From assembly GCA_012515455.1 (NCBI GenBank), contig JAAYYJ010000058.1:1-10393 (forward strand): a stretch of DNA of 10,393 bases, read 5' to 3'. This stretch comes from Oligosphaeraceae bacterium. Its GTDB lineage: Bacteria; Verrucomicrobiota; Lentisphaeria; Oligosphaerales; Oligosphaeraceae. Positions 6,597-10,393 of the stretch are shown here, piece by piece; position 1 is the first letter of the stretch; each line of letters begins with the position of its first letter. Under the pieces are notes generated by a model. It worked only from the letters and a program-made list of their open reading frames with translations. It ran no database searches and was not told the DNA's origin. Made by a program: the position numbers and the translations under genes.

Positions 6597-6618
6597 TTTC
6601 GAGGCTCGAACCTCGAAA
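6597..6618. promoter_or_regulatory. 8-bp perfect inverted repeat, candidate operator
   Basis: TTTCGAGG (6597-6604) and CCTCGAAA (6611-6618) flank the 6-base loop CTCGAA. The repeat lies about 15 bases upstream of the -35 element of the small-ORF promoter and about 67 bases after the GH36 stop. It could be a regulator site or a 3' hairpin of the GH36 transcript; no T-run follows on the minus strand. Confidence 0.4.
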
Positions 6619-6684
6619 CCTCGGCTGGGGCATGGTTTTGGCTCCCCCGCCGCGCGCTGGCGGGGCCGTCCGGCAGCGTTGCAG

Positions 6685-8706
6685 CTATGCCTCGCAGCGG
6701 GAGTAGCTGAGCCACTGGGCCTGGAAATCACCGTGCTGATGGTATTCGAAGGCGATCTGGACCCCGTCGTCCTGCAGCTGTGCGGCGCTGCAGCTGTGTC
6801 CGGAGGCATCGCGGCCGCGCCAGTCCGGGGGCAGGCCGCAGGGGTGGAAAATCCGGCAGCAGTCGCCATCGCAGACTTTGTGGAAGGCAAAGATATTCAA
6901 TTCACCACTGCGGCGGTCGAAGAACTGGAACACCAGCCATCCCTCGGGGCGGTTCATGCTTTCCACCGGTGTCAGCAGCGTTCCCTCGGAATTCTGGATA
7001 GCCTGGCGGTGCTGCTTGTAGCGCTGCACCACAGCGGCGAACGTTTTTCTGGCTTCCGGCGGCAATGCATCCAGGTCGCCGGAAAATCCCATCACCCCCA
7101 TGGCCGTGGCCAGCAGCCCGAATTCGGCCTCATACGTGGAGAATTGCAGCCAGGTGGCGGCGTTGGGTTGGACCAGGTATGCCGGTGTGGCTGGGCCGTG
7201 GGGCCGGAAATCGCCGGTGCTGGTGGTAACCAGCCAGCGGAACAGCCGGCCTGGCAGGAAGCGCAGGAACATCCCTTGGGTGATCCGCAGCACTTCATGG
7301 ATATTGGCATTGTCGCTGATGAAATGAGAGGAAAAAATCTGCAAAGTCTGCAGATCGGTACGCAGAGAGCCGCTGGCGCAGTTCTCCATAATCAGATCAG
7401 GGAAGGCACGGCGGATTTGCTCTATGACGGTGAACCAGCCGCGGGAAAAAGAGGCGAGTTCAGCTCCGGAGCAGTCGTAGCCGCTGGAATTGTTCATGTC
7501 GAACTTCAAATAACCCAGGTGGTATTTCTGAATCAGTCCGGACAGCAGGTCAAATAAATAACTGCGGCCAGCCGGACTGGCGGCGTGGACCCGGTAATTC
7601 CCGCCCAGCAGCCCGGCGGCATCGGGATTGCTGGAGACAAAACATTCCGGATGCTCCTGAATGACCGGCGCCAGGGCCGAGAACGCCTCCCCGTCCAGCC
7701 AGAGACCGAAGCGCAGCCCGGCGGCCCGGACCTCGTCCGCGAACAGGGCCATTTGTCCCTGGAAAGCCTGGTCTGCAAGTTCCTGCCAGTCACCCAGGCA
7801 GCGGAACCATCCGGCATCCACCACGAAAGCCTCGCAGCCGATGGCGCGGGCGGCGGCGAGCTGCCGGCGCAGCCGCGGCACTTCGAGGGTGGTCATTTTG
7901 TCCAGCCAGGTGTTGTAGACCACTGGCAGCGGCGGCACTGCCGGGGCGAGATGCTCCAGCAGATAACGGTGCAGTTCGGCACTGCCGGACTCGACCTCGC
8001 GCTCAGGCAGCAGCTGGAGCAAGATCTGCGGAGCCTCGAAGCTCTCGCCTGGCGCCAGGGTGAGCTGGAAGTCTTCGTCATCCTGACCCAGTTCGGCAAT
8101 CAGCATCGGCTTGAGGTTGCTGAAGCCATACTGGCGGAATTTCAGGCACCAGTTGCCGGCGGGGACGACATGAAAGGCAAGCGCGTGCCGGCAGTATTTT
8201 TCCCGCAGGGCGGCATACGGTGCGCCCCCCTCGGTGGTCCGGCCCCAGCGGTGGGCGAGCTTCAGGGTGCCGCTGTTGAAAGCGCACCATTGCCCCTGGC
8301 TTTCCCGGCACCAGCGGCTGTGCTGGGCATAGACCTCGTAGTCACCGGCGGCAAAGGGGAAGCGGGCCAAAAAACGCCGCAGCACTATGGTTGCGCTGCT
8401 GGTGTTGCAGAACCGGTCGCGACGGCTGAATAAGCCGCTCTGCGGGCAAAGCGTCCACACGGACTGTATCGCCACAGTGCCGGCCTCATCCTGGAGCCGG
8501 AATGCCAGTTCCAGAGGGGAGGCGGTCACCTGGCGGCAGCGCAGCGCACGGCCTTCCAGGCGCTGCGTGCCGAAAGCCGCCTGGATTATGCCGCCCAGCT
8601 CGGGCAGATGCGTACGGCAGCAGTAATCACCGCAGAATTGCAGCTGCAGCTGTTCGTCTTCGAGGGTAAAACTCAGCCGCCCCAAACCATATTTCTGCTT
8701 AGCCAT
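6685..8706 (-). CDS. GH36-family alpha-galactosidase-like enzyme, cytoplasmic
   Basis: This 673-residue enzyme would hydrolyse terminal alpha-galactosides such as melibiose- or raffinose-type oligosaccharides. An N-terminal beta-sandwich (about 1-260) precedes the (beta/alpha)8 barrel, which opens with PVVYNTWLDKMT and CEAFVVDAGWF. YLKFDMN carries the expected nucleophile D403. ENCASGSLRTD and HFISDNANIHEVLR follow, with D465 as the expected acid/base, 62 residues later, a spacing close to that of known GH36 enzymes. A C-terminal beta domain ends the protein. Departures from classical alpha-galactosidases are WLDGEAF where W-x-E-P-E is usual, Ser in place of the second Gly of the SGG motif, and Asn where SDN-x-D is usual. 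Another alpha-linked specificity is therefore possible. There is no signal peptide, so it is probably cytoplasmic and acts on imported sugars. The ATG follows AAGGA (8716-8712) at 5 bases. It lies 68 bases after the aspartate kinase gene. Confidence 0.88.
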   Translation of the reverse strand: MAKQKYGLGRLSFTLEDEQLQLQFCGDYCCRTHLPELGGIIQAAFGTQRLEGRALRCRQVTASPLELAFRLQDEAGTVAIQSVWTLCPQSGLFSRRDRFCNTSSATIVLRRFLARFPFAAGDYEVYAQHSRWCRESQGQWCAFNSGTLKLAHRWGRTTEGGAPYAALREKYCRHALAFHVVPAGNWCLKFRQYGFSNLKPMLIAELGQDDEDFQLTLAPGESFEAPQILLQLLPEREVESGSAELHRYLLEHLAPAVPPLPVVYNTWLDKMTTLEVPRLRRQLAAARAIGCEAFVVDAGWFRCLGDWQELADQAFQGQMALFADEVRAAGLRFGLWLDGEAFSALAPVIQEHPECFVSSNPDAAGLLGGNYRVHAASPAGRSYLFDLLSGLIQKYHLGYLKFDMNNSSGYDCSGAELASFSRGWFTVIEQIRRAFPDLIMENCASGSLRTDLQTLQIFSSHFISDNANIHEVLRITQGMFLRFLPGRLFRWLVTTSTGDFRPHGPATPAYLVQPNAATWLQFSTYEAEFGLLATAMGVMGFSGDLDALPPEARKTFAAVVQRYKQHRQAIQNSEGTLLTPVESMNRPEGWLVFQFFDRRSGELNIFAFHKVCDGDCCRIFHPCGLPPDWRGRDASGHSCSAAQLQDDGVQIAFEYHQHGDFQAQWLSYSRCEA

Positions 8707-8732
8707 GATTATCCTTGCCGGCCGATCGTCGT

Positions 8733-8745
8733 GGACCTCAGGTCC
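8733..8745. repeat. Short inverted repeat between kinase and GH36 genes
   Basis: GGACCT-C-AGGTCC is a perfect 6-bp-arm inverted repeat in the 68-base gap between the aspartate kinase stop and the GH36 start. With a single-base centre it is more plausible as a protein-binding site than as a hairpin. No T-run follows, so there is no sign that transcription ends here. Confidence 0.35.
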
Positions 8746-8774
8746 GATTCAGAACCCACTTCTGCTGACCGAGC

Positions 8775-10181
8775 TCAGCAATTTTCGACGAAGGCCGCAT
8801 GCAGCACTTTTTGGGCCGTCTCGAAATCACTCCGGTTGACCACGAACTGCATATTGACCTGGCGCGTGGACTGTCCCAATGACAGGATATTGATGTTCGC
8901 CTGGTAGAGGGCATTGGCGGCTTTGGCCAGGAACCCGGGGATACGCATGTTGCTGCCGATTACAGAGATCAGCGCCACCGGGAAGCGCCGCACCTGGGCG
9001 CTGGGAAAGAGCAGCCGCAGCTTCTCCACGCATTCGTCCAGGCGGCAGTCCTTCTGGGGTACAAAATGGGTGATGGTGTTGGCGTTGGTGGTTTTGGCAA
9101 TATAGCTGATTTGGGCCTCCACCAGGCTGGTCATCAGATTCTGGTCGTAGCCGACCTTGGAGACCATCTCCGGGTCCATGACCTCAATGGCTTCCACGTC
9201 ATTGCGCCCGCAAATCATCTCCACCCGGGGCACGGGCGAGATGTAGTCGCAGGAGATCAAGGTCCCGGGATGATCCGGCTCGAAGGCATTCTTGACCCGG
9301 ATGGGGATGCCGCAGAGCTCCATCTCCTTGGAAGCCTTGGAATGGATGGCCTCCATGTCCAGGTCGGAAAGCTGGTCGGCGATGTCGAAATTTGTGTTGC
9401 CAATGACTTTCACCTTGTCAGTGCCGATCAGGACCGGGTCGCCAGTGCAGAGATGGTATTCTTTGTGGATGATGCCCTCACGGGCTTTGGTCAGCACCGC
9501 GACTTTGCTGAAGGTAATTTCGCTGTAGCCGCGGTCAAAATGGGTCATGATGCCCTGGTCGAACTTGACATATCCAGTCACAATGGGCATGGTGTTGCAG
9601 TAGTCAATACCCTCGAAGGCCTGGCTGACCGCAGCATCGAAAGTCAGGCTCTCGGACTGCATCCAGCCGGTGAGATCGACGAATTTGGCATTCACGCCGT
9701 GTTTTTGCAGGATCAGGGTGCTGTTGTAGGCGCTGTGCGCCTCTCCCACCGCGCTGAGCAGCTCCCGGGTCGGCGGCAAGTAGTTGTTCAGGGTGAACAG
9801 GCCGAAGGAGCGCAGCTGCAACAGGTTCATCAGGCAGTCCCGGATGCCGTTCAGGCGCTGGTGCACGAATGCATCGGCCAGGTCCAGGTCCAAGCCCAGA
9901 CCCTTGAAGCTGCGGTTGAAATCCAGCATGCGTTGCCGCACCGCTTCGAGATGATTCTCCCAGGCTTCATTGCCGGTGGCAAATTTCCCGTATACGCCGG
10001 GGGTGCCGTTCTTTTTGTCTTCCAGCAGCATATTAGTGATGCCGCCATAAGCCGAGACGATGAAAACCCGGTTGTACAGCTCCTGGGGCTTGCGCTTGCC
10101 CAGGATCACATTGTGCATCACTTCGCCAAAACGGGACATCGATGACCCGCCAATCTTCTCAACAGTATGTTGTCCGAGCAT
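8775..10181 (-). CDS. Aspartate kinase, ectoine-operon subtype (Ask_Ect-like)
   Basis: This 468-residue cytoplasmic enzyme phosphorylates L-aspartate with ATP to beta-aspartyl phosphate, the first step toward lysine/diaminopimelate, threonine and methionine, and toward ectoine where those genes exist. The N-terminal HTVEKIGGSSMSRF (K9, then GGSS) is the kinase nucleotide-binding motif. FIVSAYGGITNMLLEDKKNG and GEAHSAYNS are characteristic of the Ask_Ect branch as I remember it, and FDRGYSEITF and HKEYHLCTGDP are conserved kinase segments. Two ACT domains follow at about residues 308-365 and 390-460 (ALISVIGSNMRIPGFLAKAANAL in the second), where feedback inhibitors would bind. The length is normal. 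The ATG at 10181 follows GGAAAGGAG (10198-10190) at 8 bases and leaves the kinase motif at the very N-terminus. No ectABC genes are visible in the window, so a general biosynthetic role is as likely as ectoine supply. Confidence 0.9.
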   Translation of the reverse strand: MLGQHTVEKIGGSSMSRFGEVMHNVILGKRKPQELYNRVFIVSAYGGITNMLLEDKKNGTPGVYGKFATGNEAWENHLEAVRQRMLDFNRSFKGLGLDLDLADAFVHQRLNGIRDCLMNLLQLRSFGLFTLNNYLPPTRELLSAVGEAHSAYNSTLILQKHGVNAKFVDLTGWMQSESLTFDAAVSQAFEGIDYCNTMPIVTGYVKFDQGIMTHFDRGYSEITFSKVAVLTKAREGIIHKEYHLCTGDPVLIGTDKVKVIGNTNFDIADQLSDLDMEAIHSKASKEMELCGIPIRVKNAFEPDHPGTLISCDYISPVPRVEMICGRNDVEAIEVMDPEMVSKVGYDQNLMTSLVEAQISYIAKTTNANTITHFVPQKDCRLDECVEKLRLLFPSAQVRRFPVALISVIGSNMRIPGFLAKAANALYQANINILSLGQSTRQVNMQFVVNRSDFETAQKVLHAAFVENC

Positions 10182-10198
10182 CGAGGCTGCTCCTTTCC

Positions 10199-10209
10199 GG
10201 GGGGGGGGG
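10199..10209. repeat. 11-base G/C homopolymer in the kinase leader
   Basis: There is an uninterrupted run of eleven G on the + strand (C in the kinase mRNA). It directly abuts the GGAAAGGAG ribosome-binding site and lies inside the predicted 5' leader. Tracts of this kind are prone to slipped-strand length change and to sequencing error, so the exact length is uncertain. Confidence 0.85.
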
Positions 10210-10216
10210 ATATATT

Positions 10217-10231
10217 CCTCAGCATTTGAGG
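10217..10231. repeat. Small leader hairpin upstream of the kinase
   Basis: CCTCA (10217-10221) and TGAGG (10227-10231) flank a 5-base loop just after the expected transcription start of the kinase gene. It is a short 5-bp stem and could be an mRNA 5' stem or an operator. Confidence 0.35.
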
Positions 10232-10241
10232 TAAAACTTAT

Positions 10242-10269
10242 AATTTAAATTGTTATTGCTGATAGTCAA
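10242..10269 (-). promoter_or_regulatory. Promoter of the aspartate kinase gene
   Basis: On the minus strand TTGACT (10269-10264) is followed after 16 bases by TAAATT (10247-10242), in a strongly AT-rich island within GC-rich DNA. TATAAG (10242-10237) is an alternative -10. The perfect palindrome AATTTAAATT (10242-10251) overlaps the -10. The leader would be about 50-55 bases, too short for a lysine riboswitch. Confidence 0.5.
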
Positions 10270-10308
10270 TAAAAATGGCGAAAAAATACTCCTGCCCGGC
10301 GATTTCAG

Positions 10309-10342
10309 CCCGGTCATGCTTCGTGCGCTTCGCACTGCCGGG
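10309..10342. repeat. Nested inverted repeat upstream of the kinase promoter
   Basis: CCCGG (10309-10313) and CCGGG (10338-10342) enclose a second stem, GTGCG-CTT-CGCAC (10323-10335). It lies between the right-edge terminator and the kinase promoter. It may be a back-up structure after the terminator; no T-run follows directly. Confidence 0.3.
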
Positions 10343-10350
10343 GCGGGGAC

Positions 10351-10389
10351 AAAAAAACGGCCGGGGGAGGATTTTCTGCCCCGGCCGTT
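10351..10389 (-). terminator. Strong intrinsic terminator of an off-window minus-strand gene
   Basis: On the minus strand AACGGCCGGGG (10389-10379) pairs with CCCCGGCCGTT (10366-10356), an 11-bp GC-rich perfect stem with a 12-base loop. The stem runs into seven consecutive T (10357-10351). This is a textbook Rho-independent terminator for a gene transcribed leftward from beyond the right edge. It insulates the kinase gene, supporting a separate promoter at 10242-10269. Confidence 0.85.
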
Positions 10390-10393
10390 CTGA

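Noticed and set aside
7585..8433. Long + strand open frame of 282 codons opposite GH36
   Set aside because: The minus strand encodes a complete GH36 enzyme with catalytic residues; the antisense frame shows low-complexity, non-domain sequence.
8707..8774. Terminator between the kinase and GH36 genes
   Set aside because: The only structure is a 13-base inverted repeat without a T-run; readthrough is more likely.
9066..10145. Long + strand open frame of 359 codons opposite the aspartate kinase
   Set aside because: It is antisense to a clear aspartate kinase with all family motifs; its translation shows no domain and arises from GC-rich codon bias.
10182..10350. Lysine riboswitch upstream of the aspartate kinase
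   Set aside because: The leader between the predicted start and the ATG is only about 50-55 bases and lacks the multi-helix layout of a lysine riboswitch.

Overview
The window looks like GC-rich chromosomal DNA from a bacterium of the PVC superphylum, most likely a Lentisphaerota (Victivallales-type) organism. This is inferred from gene content, not from a marker gene. The pointers are a prepilin-like protein with a FTLIELLVVIAIIA N-terminus and an H-X9-DG motif, a secreted glycosidase of the GH123-like/DUF4091 type, a GH36 enzyme and an antiporter fused to a PTS EIIA domain. Every gene I accept is on the minus strand, so transcription runs from right to left. No mobile element, CRISPR array, tRNA or rRNA was seen.

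From right to left (5' to 3' of transcription): positions 10351-10389 hold a strong intrinsic terminator that must serve a minus-strand gene beyond the right edge. A promoter and a leader with an 11-base homopolymer follow. Then comes an aspartate kinase of the subtype usually found in ectoine operons (8775-10181), and 68 bases later a cytoplasmic GH36 alpha-galactosidase-like enzyme (6685-8706). The two may be co-transcribed. The next roughly 800 bases (5877-6684) are easily dismissed as empty. They contain what looks like a small independent unit: an inverted repeat, a promoter, a Shine-Dalgarno site, a TTG-started 142-residue reading frame with a very hydrophobic N-terminal segment, and a hairpin right after its stop.

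Positions 3756-5876 encode a CPA2-type cation/proton antiporter with a C-terminal PTS EIIA (PtsN-like) domain. Next, a promoter and a structured leader precede the prepilin-like gene (2850-3539), and 67 bases further is the secreted GH123-like glycosidase gene (314-2782). These two are probably one transcript. The left end (1-313) is non-coding and holds a 20-bp-period repeat cluster, an 8-bp-stem inverted repeat and a weak terminator candidate.

The functional picture is a glycan-degrading bacterium. It has one exported glycosidase paired with a pilin-like surface protein, an intracellular alpha-galactosidase for imported oligosaccharides, ion homeostasis possibly tied to the phosphotransferase system, and the first step of aspartate-family amino acid synthesis. 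No clearly new multi-gene system is visible. The points most worth a second look are the cryptic small unit at 6055-6618, the homopolymer in the kinase leader, the alternative pairings in the prepilin leader, and the antiporter-EIIA fusion.
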